Below are positions 19,003 through 29,107 of a DNA stretch of 64,000 bases, in pieces; the stretch's first letter is position 1, and each line of letters starts with the position of its first letter. The translations under genes and the position numbers were made by a program. Under the pieces are notes generated by a model. It was not told where the DNA came from. It saw nothing but the letters and a program-made list of their open reading frames with translations, and did no database searches. Source of the stretch: Variovorax ginsengisoli (GTDB lineage Bacteria; Pseudomonadota; Gammaproteobacteria; Burkholderiales; Burkholderiaceae_C); contig NZ_JAUJZH010000001.1 in NCBI RefSeq assembly GCF_030486595.1, positions 1 through 64,000 on the forward strand. Direction: 5' to 3'.

Positions 19003-20316
19003 TCAGGGCGCCAGGTCGGCGGCGCCGGCGTCCGGATAGGCCAGCACGCGGTCGATCCGCTTGCCCTCGAGCGCCGCCACCTCGAAGCACCAGCCGGCGC
19101 AGTCGATGCGCTCGCCCACCTCGGGCAGCTGGCCCGAGACGAACATCAGCAGCCCGGCGACCGTGTTGTAGCGCCCGCGATCCTCCTCGGGCAGCTCGCG
19201 GATGCCCAGGCGGGCGCGCAACTCCGACACCGGCATCAGGCCGTCGAGTTCCCAGACACCGTCGGGCCGCTCGCGGGCCCAGGCTTCGTCATGGGTGGCG
19301 ACCTGCAGTTCGCCGGTGATCGCCTCCAGCAGGTCGCGCGGCGTCATCAACCCCTGCACCACGCCGTATTCGTCGACCACGAACACCAGCCGGCCGGCGT
19401 GCGAGCGGAACTGTTCGAGCAGTTCCATGCCGGTGAGCGTCTCGGGCACGAACACGGCGGGCTGGGCCGCCTGCTCGATCGATCCCTCGTGGTCCGGGCC
19501 GAGCCGCAGCAGGTGGGCCACGCTGATCACGCCGACCACGTCGTCGAGCGAGTTGCGGCACACCGGATACCAGGAATGGACCAGGTTCAGCGCCCCGGCG
19601 GCCGACACCTTCTGCAGGCTCTGGGCGACGCTCCAGGAGGCATCCAGCCATTCGATGTCGGCCCGCGGGATCATCAGCGAGGCCAGCCGCCGGTCGTCGA
19701 GGTGGAACACGTTGCGCACCATCTGGTGCTCGTGCATCTCGATCACGCCGGCATCGACGCCCTCCTCGAGGCTGGCGGAGATCTCTTCCTCGGTGACCAC
19801 CCGGGCGGCGTTCGAGTCGATGCGAAGCAGCTTCAGCGTGGCGGCGGTGGCGCCCGACAGCAACAGAACGAAGGGCTTGGCGCCGGTGGCCAGTCCGCGC
19901 ATCGGCCGGGCCACGAAGCGCGCCACCGGCTCGGGGTAGAGCTGGCCGATGCGCTTGGGCACCAGTTCGCCGAAGATGATCGTGAAGAAGGTGATGCAGG
20001 TCACGACCACCGCGGTCGACGCGATGCTGGCGGTGCCGGCGCCCAGGCCCCAGGCCTGCATCTGCACCGACAGCGGCTCGGCGAAGGCCGCCTCGCCCAC
20101 GATGCCGCTCAGCATGCCGATCGAGGTGATGCCGATCTGCACGCTGGACAGGAACTGCGTCGGATCCTCCATCAGCTTGAGCGCCGCCGCGGCGCCCGCA
20201 TCGCCGGTCTCGGCCAGTGCCGCGAGGCGGGCGCGGCGGCTGGTGGACAGGGCCATTTCGGACATTGCGAACAACGCGTTGAGCGTGGTCAGCAAGGCCA
20301 GGAGAAAAACATCCAT
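19003..20316 (-). CDS. CNNM/CorC-like membrane protein (DUF21, CBS pair, transporter-associated domain)
   Basis: Inner-membrane protein, 437 residues, often annotated as hemolysin-like; members are linked to magnesium or cobalt efflux. Domains: DUF21 transmembrane domain (about 1-190, several helices, IIFGELVPKRIGQLYPEPVA), a tandem CBS pair (about 205-330; LMIPRADIEWLDAS, FVVDEYGVVQGLMTPRDLLEAITGE) that may bind adenylates, and a CorC_HlyC domain (about 345-430). It starts 23 bases from the divergent apaH start. Confidence 0.88.
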   Translation of the reverse strand: MDVFLLALLTTLNALFAMSEMALSTSRRARLAALAETGDAGAAAALKLMEDPTQFLSSVQIGITSIGMLSGIVGEAAFAEPLSVQMQAWGLGAGTASIASTAVVVTCITFFTIIFGELVPKRIGQLYPEPVARFVARPMRGLATGAKPFVLLLSGATAATLKLLRIDSNAARVVTEEEISASLEEGVDAGVIEMHEHQMVRNVFHLDDRRLASLMIPRADIEWLDASWSVAQSLQKVSAAGALNLVHSWYPVCRNSLDDVVGVISVAHLLRLGPDHEGSIEQAAQPAVFVPETLTGMELLEQFRSHAGRLVFVVDEYGVVQGLMTPRDLLEAITGELQVATHDEAWARERPDGVWELDGLMPVSELRARLGIRELPEEDRGRYNTVAGLLMFVSGQLPEVGERIDCAGWCFEVAALEGKRIDRVLAYPDAGAADLAP

Positions 20317-20339
20317 GAAGGCGGGTGAGAATGGGGATC

Positions 20340-21182
20340 ATGGCACTTTACTTGATCGGTGACGTGCAGGGCTGCGACGACCCCCTGCGGCGCCTGCTGG
20401 ACGACATCGCCTTCTCCCCCAGCCGCGACACGCTGGTCATGCTCGGTGACCTGGTCAATCGCGGACCGGCATCGCTCGCGGTGCTGCGGCGGGTGCAGGG
20501 CTACGGCGCTGCCGCGCAAAGCCTGCTGGGCAACCACGACCTGCACCTGCTGGGGGTGGCCCACGGTGCGCGCAAGGCGGGCCGCAAGGACACGCTGCGG
20601 GAGGTGCTCGATGCGCCCGATCGCAGCGCGCTGCTCGACTGGCTGCGCCACCAGCCGATGGCGCTGCACCGGCGCCTCGGCGGCGGCGACCTGCTGATGG
20701 TGCATGCCGGCGTGCTGCCGCAATGGAGCGTCGCCGACACGCTGGCGGCGGCGGGCGAGCTCGAATCGGTGCTGCGCGGGCCGTCGCTGGCCGATTTCCT
20801 GCAGACCATGTACGGCAACGCGCCGGCCCAATGGAACGACGCCCTCTCGGGCAGCGCCCGGCTGCGGGTGATCGTCAACGCGCTGACGCGGCTGCGCTTC
20901 TGCAGCGCCGAAGGCGTGATGGAGTTCGACAGCAAGGACGGCGCGGCGGCGCCGCCGGCGGGCTTCATGCCCTGGTTCGACGTGCCCGGCCGGGCCACTG
21001 CGGTCGCGACGGTGGCTTTCGGCCACTGGTCGACGCTGGGCTGGAAGTCACGGCCCGATCTGCTGTCGACCGACACCGGCTGCGTCTGGGGCGGCTGCCT
21101 CAGCGCGGTGCGCATCGGGCCCACGCTGCAGGACCGCGAATTGATCCAGGTCGATTGCCCGCAGTCCCAGAAACCCGGCTGA
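20340..21182 (+). CDS. apaH: Diadenosine tetraphosphatase ApaH (symmetrical)
   Basis: Metallophosphatase hydrolysing Ap4A to two ADP; also linked to removal of Np4 caps from RNA. 280 residues. PPP-family metal motifs are intact: LYLIGDVQGCDDPL, LGDLVNRGPASL and LGNHDLHLLG, with downstream His (LMVHAGVLPQW, FGHWS). Start chosen at 20340 (MALYLIGDVQGC), the usual family N-terminus; an in-frame ATG at 20331 is possible. Divergent from the CNNM-like gene. Confidence 0.95.
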   Translation: MALYLIGDVQGCDDPLRRLLDDIAFSPSRDTLVMLGDLVNRGPASLAVLRRVQGYGAAAQSLLGNHDLHLLGVAHGARKAGRKDTLREVLDAPDRSALLDWLRHQPMALHRRLGGGDLLMVHAGVLPQWSVADTLAAAGELESVLRGPSLADFLQTMYGNAPAQWNDALSGSARLRVIVNALTRLRFCSAEGVMEFDSKDGAAAPPAGFMPWFDVPGRATAVATVAFGHWSTLGWKSRPDLLSTDTGCVWGGCLSAVRIGPTLQDRELIQVDCPQSQKPG

Positions 21183-21191
21183 GCCGCCGGG
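21174..21191. terminator. Weak hairpin spanning the apaH stop codon
   Basis: CCCGGC (21174-21179) and GCCGGG (21186-21191) form a 6-bp stem with the apaH stop codon in the loop, between convergent apaH and the helicase gene. No T-run follows. Confidence 0.3.
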
Positions 21192-21202
21192 CATCCGCTG
21201 GA

Positions 21203-22672
21203 TCAGCTGGGTTCGGCGGCCTTGAAAAGCGCCGGCACCTTGCGCTTGGTCTTGATGTTGGCCGAGATGCCGCGCGACGGCGCGGCCTTGGCGGCGGCCT
21301 CCCAGGCCGGCGCGCCCTCGCGCTCGACCGGCGCCTCGTAGGGCTGCTCGAAGAACGGATCGCGCGGCGCCGACGGCGCGCGGTGCGGACGGGTGCTGCG
21401 CACCGGGCGGCCTTCGGCGCGCTCGCGCGGCCGGTCGAGGGTGTCGAGCACGTCGCGGGCATCGCCCGCCTCGCCCTCTTCGCGCCAATGGCGGCGGCCG
21501 TCGTTGATGCGGCCGCGCGGGCGGTCTTCTTCGAATTCGACCGGCTCGAGCTCGATCTTCTTCTTGATCAGCTTCTCGATGTCGGCCACCAGGCGGACGT
21601 CGTTGCCGCCGCTGGCGAAGCTCACGGCCAGGCCCGAGGCACCGGCGCGGCCGGTGCGGCCGATGCGGTGAACGTAGTCCTCGGCATTGAACGGGATGTC
21701 GAAGTTGAACACCGCCGGCACGTCCTTGATGTCCAGGCCGCGGGCGGCGACGTCGGTCGCCACCAGCAGGTCGACCTCGCCGGCCTTGAAGGCGGCCAGC
21801 GCCTTCAGGCGTTCGTCCTGGCTCTTGTCGCCGTGCAGCGCGGTGGTCTTGAGGCCTTCGCGCTCGAGCGAACGGGCCAGCCGGGCGCAGCCCAGCTTGC
21901 TGTTGACGAAGACGAAGGCCTGCGTGAGGCCACGCTGGCGGATGATCTGCTTGAGCGCGCGACGCTTGTCGTCGTCGCTGACGCTGTAGAAGCGCTGCTC
22001 GACGGTGGAGGCGGTCTCGTTGGGCCGCGCCACTTCGATCGTGACCGGATTCTGCAGGTAGCTGCCGGCCAGCCGCTTGATCTCGGGCGAGAAGGTGGCC
22101 GAGAACAGCAGCGTGGTGCGCTGCTTGGGCAGGTACGACAGGATCCGCTGCAGGTCGGGCAGGAAGCCGATGTCGAGCATCCGGTCAGCTTCGTCGAGCA
22201 CCACGTACTCGACCTGGTTCAGCACCGCGTTCTTGGCCTCGATGTGGTCCAGCAGCCGGCCCGGCGTGGCAACCAGCACCTCGACGCCCTTCTTGAGCTC
22301 GAGCGTCTGGGGCTTCATGTCGATGCCGCCGAAAACCACCGCGCTGCGCAGGTTGGTGTACTTGGCATAGAGCGCGACCTGCTGCGCCACCTGGTCGGCC
22401 AGTTCGCGCGTGGGCAGCAGCACCAGCGCCCGCACCGGATGGCGCGCCGGCGAGGTCGAGCTGTTCTCGTGCTTGAGCATCCGCTGCAGCAACGGGAGCG
22501 AAAAAGCCGCCGTCTTGCCGGTGCCGGTCTGCGCCGCACCCATCACGTCCTGACCCGACAGAACCACCGGGATGGCCTGTTCCTGGATCGGCGTCATGCT
22601 CTCGTAGCCCATTTCGGCGACGGCACGCGCGAGGGGTTCGGCCAGGGAAAGATTGGAGAAGGAGCTTGTCAT
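21203..22672 (-). CDS. rhlE: DEAD-box ATP-dependent RNA helicase, RhlE type
   Basis: ATP-dependent RNA unwinding in ribosome assembly or RNA decay. 489 residues from 22672 (MTSSFSNLSLAEPLARAV). Motifs in order: Q motif (MTPIQEQAIP), motif I AAQTGTGKT, Ia PTRELA, motif II DEAD, motif III SAT, then IV-VI through HRIGRTGR. After the core (about 380) comes a basic/acidic low-complexity tail, probably an RNA-binding extension. RhlE rather than CsdA/DbpA is judged from core similarity and the lack of a C-terminal RNA-binding domain. Confidence 0.88.
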   Translation of the reverse strand: MTSSFSNLSLAEPLARAVAEMGYESMTPIQEQAIPVVLSGQDVMGAAQTGTGKTAAFSLPLLQRMLKHENSSTSPARHPVRALVLLPTRELADQVAQQVALYAKYTNLRSAVVFGGIDMKPQTLELKKGVEVLVATPGRLLDHIEAKNAVLNQVEYVVLDEADRMLDIGFLPDLQRILSYLPKQRTTLLFSATFSPEIKRLAGSYLQNPVTIEVARPNETASTVEQRFYSVSDDDKRRALKQIIRQRGLTQAFVFVNSKLGCARLARSLEREGLKTTALHGDKSQDERLKALAAFKAGEVDLLVATDVAARGLDIKDVPAVFNFDIPFNAEDYVHRIGRTGRAGASGLAVSFASGGNDVRLVADIEKLIKKKIELEPVEFEEDRPRGRINDGRRHWREEGEAGDARDVLDTLDRPRERAEGRPVRSTRPHRAPSAPRDPFFEQPYEAPVEREGAPAWEAAAKAAPSRGISANIKTKRKVPALFKAAEPS

Positions 22673-22759
22673 TAAGCCTTCTATTGTCGCACTTTGGCGA
22701 AAAACGGCAGTGACAGCGCGGTGACCGGCCGTTTCAGGCCCCCAAACAGGCCCCGACAA

Positions 22760-23638
<879 letters not shown>

Positions 23639-23688
23639 GACTCGCTCCTCTGCCGTCTCCGGGACGGCCGTCGCAGGATGGTACGCGC

Positions 23689-23928
23689 TCAGCGAGCCGC
23701 CGCGTAACCGACCTTCATCACCTCGCGGGACGGCTTCTGCCGGGCGGGTGCGGCCGGCGCGACCGCGGCCGCCGCGGCCGAGGCGGCGTAGTGGGCTTCC
23801 GCCTTTCGCACCTGCGACTGCGTGACCACGGCCATGGCGACCACCTGGACGAGCACGACCGCGGCCAGGGTCGCGATCAGCAGCAGGCGGTAGGGATGGG
23901 TCTCGCGAAGGCGCTGGAAAATCGGCAT
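23689..23928 (-). CDS. Small single-pass membrane protein, function unknown
   Basis: 79 residues: a basic N-terminus (MPIFQRLRETHPYR), one membrane helix (about 14-36, LLLIATLAAVVLVQVVAMAV), then an Ala/Pro-rich tail ending in KVGYAAAR. I do not recognise the family. It precedes the YpfJ-like gene by 50 bases on the same strand. Plausibly real because of its coherent topology and lack of an overlapping gene. Confidence 0.6.
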   Translation of the reverse strand: MPIFQRLRETHPYRLLLIATLAAVVLVQVVAMAVVTQSQVRKAEAHYAASAAAAAVAPAAPARQKPSREVMKVGYAAAR

Positions 23929-24061
23929 GTTCTCGTTCCTCGTGGCCCCGCGGACGCCGCGTGGGATGGAAGTAGAGAATGCAGGGGCGCGGCCTGCGGC
24001 ACAGGCGCCATAGGGCCCGAGACGCTGTAGGACCGCGCCGGAGACGCGCCGAAGAGTCTAG

Positions 24062-24123
24062 TCAGTGGAGGACAGAGCAAAAAACTGCTGCGCAGTTTTC
24101 TTGGTCTGTCCCGCCAAGCCTCA
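24062..24123 (+). repeat. Dyad repeat element, copy A (terminator-like, downstream of dcd)
   Basis: Core 24070-24111 begins GGACAGAGC and ends TCTGTCC, giving 7-bp outer arms, with an inner stem AAAACTGC/GCAGTTTT. A second copy lies inverted at 34826-34886, and homology extends about 10 bases either side of the core. The core starts 9 bases after the dcd stop. Read in the direction of dcd transcription, the inner hairpin is followed by T-rich sequence, so it likely acts as an intrinsic terminator. Confidence 0.75.
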
Positions 24124-24687
24124 CGCCTTGGGCAGCGTCACGCCGCGCTGGCCCTGGTACTTGCCGCCGCGGTCCTTGTAGCTGACTTCGCAGACCTCGT
24201 CGCTCTCGAAGAACAGAACCTGGGCGCAGCCTTCGCCGGCGTATATCTTGGCCGGCAGGGGGGTGGTGTTGCTGAACTCCAGCGTCACGTAGCCTTCCCA
24301 TTCGGGCTCGAAGGGCGTGACGTTGACGATGATCCCGCAGCGCGCGTAGGTGCTCTTGCCCAGGCAGATGGTCAGCACGTTGCGCGGAATGCGGAAGTAT
24401 TCGACAGTCCGCGCCAGCGCGAAGCTGTTGGGCGGGATGATGCAGCTGTCGCCGTGGAAGTCGACGAAGCTCTTCTCGTCGAAGTTCTTCGGGTCGACCA
24501 CGGTGCTGTGAATGTTGGTGAAGACCTTGAACTCGGGCGCGCAGCGGATGTCGTAGCCATAGCTCGAGGTGCCGTAGCTGATGATCTTGTGGCCGTCCTG
24601 CTCGCGGATCTGGCCCGGCTCGAAGGGCTCGATCATGCCGTTCTTCTCGGCCATGCGCCGGATCCACTTGTCGCTCTTGATGCTCAT
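24121..24687 (-). CDS. dcd: dCTP deaminase
   Basis: Deaminates dCTP to dUTP, feeding thymidylate synthesis. 188 residues, the exact family length. Motifs: [40 protein letters not shown] (with the Ser/Arg of the active site) and [13 protein letters not shown] (catalytic Glu), then CAQVLFF. Its 3' end abuts the dyad repeat element. Downstream of and same strand as guaD, 45 bases apart. Confidence 0.98.
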   Translation of the reverse strand: MSIKSDKWIRRMAEKNGMIEPFEPGQIREQDGHKIISYGTSSYGYDIRCAPEFKVFTNIHSTVVDPKNFDEKSFVDFHGDSCIIPPNSFALARTVEYFRIPRNVLTICLGKSTYARCGIIVNVTPFEPEWEGYVTLEFSNTTPLPAKIYAGEGCAQVLFFESDEVCEVSYKDRGGKYQGQRGVTLPKA

Positions 24688-24732
24688 GTCGGGGTCCTTC
24701 CTGGGGCCGCTATTCTAGGCAGCCCGGACGCG

Positions 24733-26016
24733 CTACCCGGTTTGCGAGATCACGGTGCGCTCGATCAGGCGGTCGTCGCCGAGCACGATCAAGGAAAAGA
24801 GCAGCTCCTCCAGGTTGTTCGCCAACCCGGTCTTGCGCGCCAGCAGGGGGGTGGCCTTGGGGTCGATCACCAGGAAGTCGGCTTCGCACCCGGGCTGCAG
24901 GTTGCCGATGACGCCGTCGAGACCGAGCGCCCGTGCCGCGCCGCCCGTATGGCGCCACCACAGCTGCGACGGCGCGATGCTCACGCCGGGCTTGGTCTGT
25001 CCCTCGCGTCCTACGTAGTAGGCCGCCAGCATGGTCGCGAAGGGGCTGAAGCTGGTGCCGCCGCCGACGTCGCTCGCCAGGCCGTACCGATAGCCGATGC
25101 GGTCGGCGCCCTCGAAGTCGAAGAAGCCGCTGCCCAGGAACAGGTTGCTGGTCGGACTGACGGCCGAGGCGGTGCCGGTGTCGCGCATCAGGCGGCGGTC
25201 GTCGTCGTCGAAATGGATGCAGTGGGCGTAAACCGCGCGCTCGCGCATCAGGCCGAAGCCGGCGTAGACGTCCAGGTAGGAGCGGGCCTGCGGGAACAGT
25301 TCGCGCGCCCACTTGACCTCGTCCTTGTTCTCGGCCACGTGCGAATGGACCCAGGTGTCGGGATACTTCGCCGCCAGTTCGCCGGCGCCGCGCAGCTGCG
25401 CATCGGTGCTGGTGGGGGCGAAACGCGGCGTGATGGCGTAGCCCAGGCGGCCCTGGTTGTGCCAGCGGCGGATCAGCGCCTCGGTGTCGACCAGGCTCTG
25501 CTCGGTCCGGTCGCGCACGCCATCGGGCGAATGGCGGTCCTGAAGCACCTTGCCGGTGATCATGCGCAGCTGCCGCCGCTCGGCGGCCTCGAAAAAGGCC
25601 TGCACCGACTGCGGGTGCGAGGTCGCGAAGGTCAGGGAGGTGGTGACGCCGTTGCGCAGCAGTTCGTCGAAGAAGACCTCGGCCACCTCGGCCGAGTGGG
25701 CCGGGTCGGCGAAGCGGCTTTCAGCCGGGAAGGTGTAGTTCTCCAGCCAGGGCAGCAGGCCGTCGGCCGGCGCCCCGATGATGTCGGTCTGCGGAAAGTG
25801 GATGTGCATGTCGACGAAGCCCGGCGCCAGGATGCGTCCCGGCCAGTGGGTGACCGCGACGCCAGGGTGGCGCGCCGCCACCTCGGCATGGGCGCCGGCG
25901 TCCTGCACCCGCTGCCGGCCCTGGGCATCGGGGCCGACCACCAGCAGGCCGTCGGTGTCGAACAGCGGTTGGCCGGCGGCGTCGAATCGCAGGAGGGAGG
26001 CTCGGTAGGCGTGCAT
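24733..26016 (-). CDS. guaD: Guanine deaminase (amidohydrolase type)
   Basis: Hydrolyses guanine to xanthine and ammonia. 427 residues from 26016 (MHAYRASLLRFDAAG). Zinc-site motif PGFVDMHIHFPQTD (His71, His73) has the HFPQ signature of guanine deaminases; further ligands are in VHSHVAENKDEV, YAHCIHFDDDD and ASDVGGGTS. The frame continues upstream to 26151 but the extra residues have no family similarity. It supplies xanthine to the Xdh encoded at 40992-45018, although 15 kb away. Divergent from the glycosyltransferase gene. Confidence 0.95.
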   Translation of the reverse strand: MHAYRASLLRFDAAGQPLFDTDGLLVVGPDAQGRQRVQDAGAHAEVAARHPGVAVTHWPGRILAPGFVDMHIHFPQTDIIGAPADGLLPWLENYTFPAESRFADPAHSAEVAEVFFDELLRNGVTTSLTFATSHPQSVQAFFEAAERRQLRMITGKVLQDRHSPDGVRDRTEQSLVDTEALIRRWHNQGRLGYAITPRFAPTSTDAQLRGAGELAAKYPDTWVHSHVAENKDEVKWARELFPQARSYLDVYAGFGLMRERAVYAHCIHFDDDDRRLMRDTGTASAVSPTSNLFLGSGFFDFEGADRIGYRYGLASDVGGGTSFSPFATMLAAYYVGREGQTKPGVSIAPSQLWWRHTGGAARALGLDGVIGNLQPGCEADFLVIDPKATPLLARKTGLANNLEELLFSLIVLGDDRLIERTVISQTG

Positions 26017-26045
26017 GGCTGCGAGAGTAAGGCAGACGCGGCGGT

Positions 26046-26058
26046 ATGCAATTTGCAT
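26046..26058. promoter_or_regulatory. Palindrome in the guaD upstream region
   Basis: ATGCAATTTGCAT is a perfect 6-1-6 inverted repeat, 30 bases upstream of the guaD start, in a locally AT-rich stretch. It is a candidate operator; no regulator can be assigned. Confidence 0.35.
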
Positions 26059-26149
26059 GCGCATATGAAGGCTATATGTCACGAACGGGGCGCCGTCCCG
26101 CCGGGGGCCGGCCCGGCCGCCATGCAGGGTCGAACATAATCCGGCACCC

Positions 26150-27295
26150 ATGAAAGTGCTTCTCGTCGCGAACTACGAACCCGATGCCCAGAACAGCATG
26201 CTCGCCTTCCGGCGCGTGCTGGAACGCGAGCTGCCCCGCCTCGGCTGCGAGGTGCGGGTGGCGGCCCCGCCGCAGCGGGTGCTGCGCTTCGCGCCCTCGG
26301 CGCGCTGGCGCAAGTGGTTCGCCTACATCGACAAGTTCGTGCTGTTCATCCCCTCGCTGGTGCGACAGGCGCGCTGGGCCGACGTGGTGCATGTCACCGA
26401 CCATTCGAACGGGATGTACATCCCCTGGCTCGGCAGCCGGCCCGCCGCGATCACCTGCCACGACGTGATCGCCATCCAGGCGGCGCGGGGCATGGTTGAG
26501 GGCTGGCACGTGGGCCGCAGCGGCCGGCTGTTCCAGCGGCTCATCGTGCGGGGACTGGCGCGCGCCGACGTGATCGCCTGCGTCTCGGACCTGACCCGGC
26601 GCGACCTGCTGGCCCTCGATTTGGCCCAGCCGTCGAAGGTGGTGCTGGCGCGGAACGGCCTGAACGACGAATTCTTGCCTGTGCCGCCGGCCGAGTCACA
26701 GGCGCTGCTGGCGCGGCTGGGCCTGCGGCCGCAGGAGCCCTACCTGCTCCACGTGGGCGCCGACCTGCCGCGCAAGAACCGCCGGCGGGTACTGGAGACC
26801 TTCATCGCGCTGCACGAGCGGGCCGCCGCGGCGTCCCGGCCGGCCCTGGTGCAGCGGCTGGTGTTCGTCGGCCCGGAGCTCGGTCCCGAGCTGGCGCAGC
26901 TGGCGCAGCGGCACGTCGTCGCCGACCGGATCACCACGCTGCAGGGTCTGTCGCACGCCGAGCTCCGGGCCGCCTATGCGGGCGCCACCGCCCTGCTCTT
27001 CCCCTCGCTGCAGGAAGGCTTCGGCTGGCCGGTGATCGAGGCGCAGGCCTGCGGCTGCCCGGTGTTCACGTCCGACCTCGCGCCGATGAACGAAATCGGC
27101 GGCGAGGGCGCGGTCTACGTCGACCCCGACGACCCGGTGGCCATGGCCGAGGCCATCGAGCTGGCGACCCCGCGCCTCGCCGAGCTGCGCCAGGAGGGGC
27201 TCGCCAACGCCGCCCTCTACACACCGGGCCAGATGGCCGCCGCCTACGTGGCGGCCTACCGGCTGGCGATCGAGAAGCACGAGGCGAAGCGATGA
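26150..27295 (+). CDS. Glycosyltransferase family 4 (GT-B fold)
   Basis: Transfers a sugar from a nucleotide-sugar donor to a surface glycan or lipid acceptor; exact substrate unknown. 381 residues. The N-terminal Rossmann domain begins MKVLLVANYEPDAQNSM. The donor-binding C-terminal domain has LHVGADLPRKNRRRVLETF and the E-x7-E motif EGFGWPVIEAQACGCPV, with ALLFPSLQ before it. The next gene overlaps by 4 bases (ATGA), so it acts with the acetyltransferase, probably in polysaccharide synthesis. Confidence 0.9.
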   Translation: MKVLLVANYEPDAQNSMLAFRRVLERELPRLGCEVRVAAPPQRVLRFAPSARWRKWFAYIDKFVLFIPSLVRQARWADVVHVTDHSNGMYIPWLGSRPAAITCHDVIAIQAARGMVEGWHVGRSGRLFQRLIVRGLARADVIACVSDLTRRDLLALDLAQPSKVVLARNGLNDEFLPVPPAESQALLARLGLRPQEPYLLHVGADLPRKNRRRVLETFIALHERAAAASRPALVQRLVFVGPELGPELAQLAQRHVVADRITTLQGLSHAELRAAYAGATALLFPSLQEGFGWPVIEAQACGCPVFTSDLAPMNEIGGEGAVYVDPDDPVAMAEAIELATPRLAELRQEGLANAALYTPGQMAAAYVAAYRLAIEKHEAKR

Positions 27296-27954
27296 AGCGG
27301 CTGGCGGCGCTGGCGGTGGTCTTCCTGCCCTGGTCGCTCAAGCGCTGGCTGCTGCGACGCTTCTGGGGCTACCGGATTGCGGACGGTGCGCGAATCGGGC
27401 TGTCCTACGTCTTTCCGGGCCACCTGGTGATGGAGGAAGGTGCCCGCATCGGCCACCTGAACGTCGCCATCCACCTGGAGCGGATGGAATGCGGCGCCCA
27501 TTCGATCATCGAGCGCTCCAACTGGATCACCGGCCATCGGCTGGGTGGCGGGCACTTCGGTCACCGTGCCGGACGCGACTCGGCGCTGGTGCTCGGCGCG
27601 CACGCCGCGATCACCAAGCAGCACATCATCGACTGCACCGACAAGGTCGAGATCGGAGCCTTCACGACCCTCGCCGGCTACCACTCGCAGATCATCACCC
27701 ACGGCATCGACGTGGTGGACGGCCGCCAGGACTGCAAGCCGATCCGGATCGGCGCCTACTGCCTGGTCGGCACGCGCGTGATCGTGCTCGGCGGCGCCGC
27801 GTTGCCCGATCGCTCGGTACTGGCCGCGGGCTCGGTGCTCAACAAGGCCCACGGCGAGGAATTCGCGGTCTATGCGGGCCAGCCCGCGGTACGGGTCAAG
27901 GGCATCGCCCCCGAGGCCGCGTACTTTCACCGGCCCCAGGGCTTCGTGGACTGA
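27292..27954 (+). CDS. Hexapeptide-repeat acyltransferase (left-handed beta helix)
   Basis: 220 residues. Repeats of the form [LIV]-G-x4 run through about 45-200 (GARIGHLNVAI, GAHSIIERSN, IGAYCLVGTRVIVLGGAALPDRSVLAAGSVLNK), typical of sugar O- or N-acetyltransferases using acetyl-CoA. The N-terminus is a short basic/hydrophobic anchor (FLPWSLKRWLLRRFWGYRI). Translationally coupled to the glycosyltransferase before it. Acceptor unknown. Confidence 0.87.
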   Translation: MKRLAALAVVFLPWSLKRWLLRRFWGYRIADGARIGLSYVFPGHLVMEEGARIGHLNVAIHLERMECGAHSIIERSNWITGHRLGGGHFGHRAGRDSALVLGAHAAITKQHIIDCTDKVEIGAFTTLAGYHSQIITHGIDVVDGRQDCKPIRIGAYCLVGTRVIVLGGAALPDRSVLAAGSVLNKAHGEEFAVYAGQPAVRVKGIAPEAAYFHRPQGFVD

Positions 27955-27981
27955 GGGCGCGGAGGGGCTTGGCCGGCCCTC

Positions 27982-29079
27982 TCAGGGCGCCTTGCGCGCG
28001 ACCCGCCCCTGCACGCCCTCGACCAGCCAGTTCATGTTCAGGATCTGCTCGTCGTCCAGTGCCTGTCCCTTCGCGATGACGACCCGGCCCTCGTTGTCGC
28101 GCACATCGGCGGCCACGGCCTGGAAGGGCTTCAGCTTGCCGGCGGCGACGTCCTGCTGGCGCGTCATCACTTCGTCCTGCACCGCCTTCGGCACCTTGGT
28201 GCCGAAATCGCCGACGCGGATCATGCCCTCCTTGACGCCACCCCAGACGTTGCCGCTTTTCCAGCTGCCGTCGAGCACGGCACGGGCGCGCTGCGTGTAG
28301 TAGTCGCCCCACTGGTGCGTGACCGCGACGACCTGGGCGTCGGGCGCGACCTTGCGCATGTCGGAGTGGTAGGCGACGGCCAGCTTGCCGCGCTCCTGCG
28401 CAGCGGCCATCACGGCGGTCGACCCGGTGTGGAAGGCGATCACGTCGACGTCCTGGTTGAACAGGGCCATCGCCGCCTCGCGCTCCTTCGGCGGGTCGAA
28501 CCAGACGTCCAGCCACACCACCTTGACCCGCGCCTGCGGGTTGACCGAACGCATGCCCAGCGTGAAGGCGTTGATGCCCTGCAGCACCTCGGGGATCGGG
28601 AAGCCCGCCACGTAGCCCGCGACGTTGGTCTTCGTCATGCGGCCGGCCGCGACACCGGCGAGGTAGCGGCCCTCGTAGTAGCGCGCATTGGCGGTCGCGA
28701 CGTTCGGCGTCGTCTTGTAGCCGGTGATCGATTCGAACTTCACGTCCGGAAAGTCGCGCGCCACCTTCAGCGTCGGCTCCATGTAGCCGAAGCTGGAGGT
28801 GAAGATCAGCTTGTTGCCCTGCTGCGCGAGGTCGCGGATCACGCGCTCGGCGTCGGCGCCTTCGGCCACGTTCTCGACATAGCTGGTCTTGACCTTGCCG
28901 GCCAGCGCGGCCTCGACGGTCTTGCGTCCGTTCTCGTGCTGGCGCACCCAGCCGGCATCGGTGACCGGGGCGACATAGACGAAGCCGATCTTCAGCGGAT
29001 CGGCCTTCGGCGCGGGTTGGGAAAAAGCTGGAAGAAAGAAACAAGCGGCCGCGAGCGCGGCTGCGAGGTTTTTATACAT
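27982..29079 (-). CDS. BMP-family ABC transporter substrate-binding protein (purine/nucleoside type)
   Basis: Periplasmic binding protein of the Bmp/PnrA/Med family, whose members bind purine nucleosides. 365 residues with an N-terminal signal peptide (MYKNLAAALAAACFFLPAFS). Family motifs: IGFVYVAPVTDAGWVRQHENG, FTSSFGYMEP, AGFPIPEVLQGINAFTLG and NQDVDVIAFHTGS. It is a paralogue of the BMP gene at 33548-34717 but has no permease genes beside it, so it may share that transporter. GAGGA site upstream; a hairpin separates it from the LysR gene. Confidence 0.92.
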   Translation of the reverse strand: MYKNLAAALAAACFFLPAFSQPAPKADPLKIGFVYVAPVTDAGWVRQHENGRKTVEAALAGKVKTSYVENVAEGADAERVIRDLAQQGNKLIFTSSFGYMEPTLKVARDFPDVKFESITGYKTTPNVATANARYYEGRYLAGVAAGRMTKTNVAGYVAGFPIPEVLQGINAFTLGMRSVNPQARVKVVWLDVWFDPPKEREAAMALFNQDVDVIAFHTGSTAVMAAAQERGKLAVAYHSDMRKVAPDAQVVAVTHQWGDYYTQRARAVLDGSWKSGNVWGGVKEGMIRVGDFGTKVPKAVQDEVMTRQQDVAAGKLKPFQAVAADVRDNEGRVVIAKGQALDDEQILNMNWLVEGVQGRVARKAP

Positions 29080-29107
29080 GGTAGTCCTCTACATGGCCCC
29101 GGAATGG

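Noticed and set aside
27959-27985. Possible terminator between convergent acetyltransferase and BMP genes
   Set aside because: Only a broken GC stem with no T-run; too weak to call.
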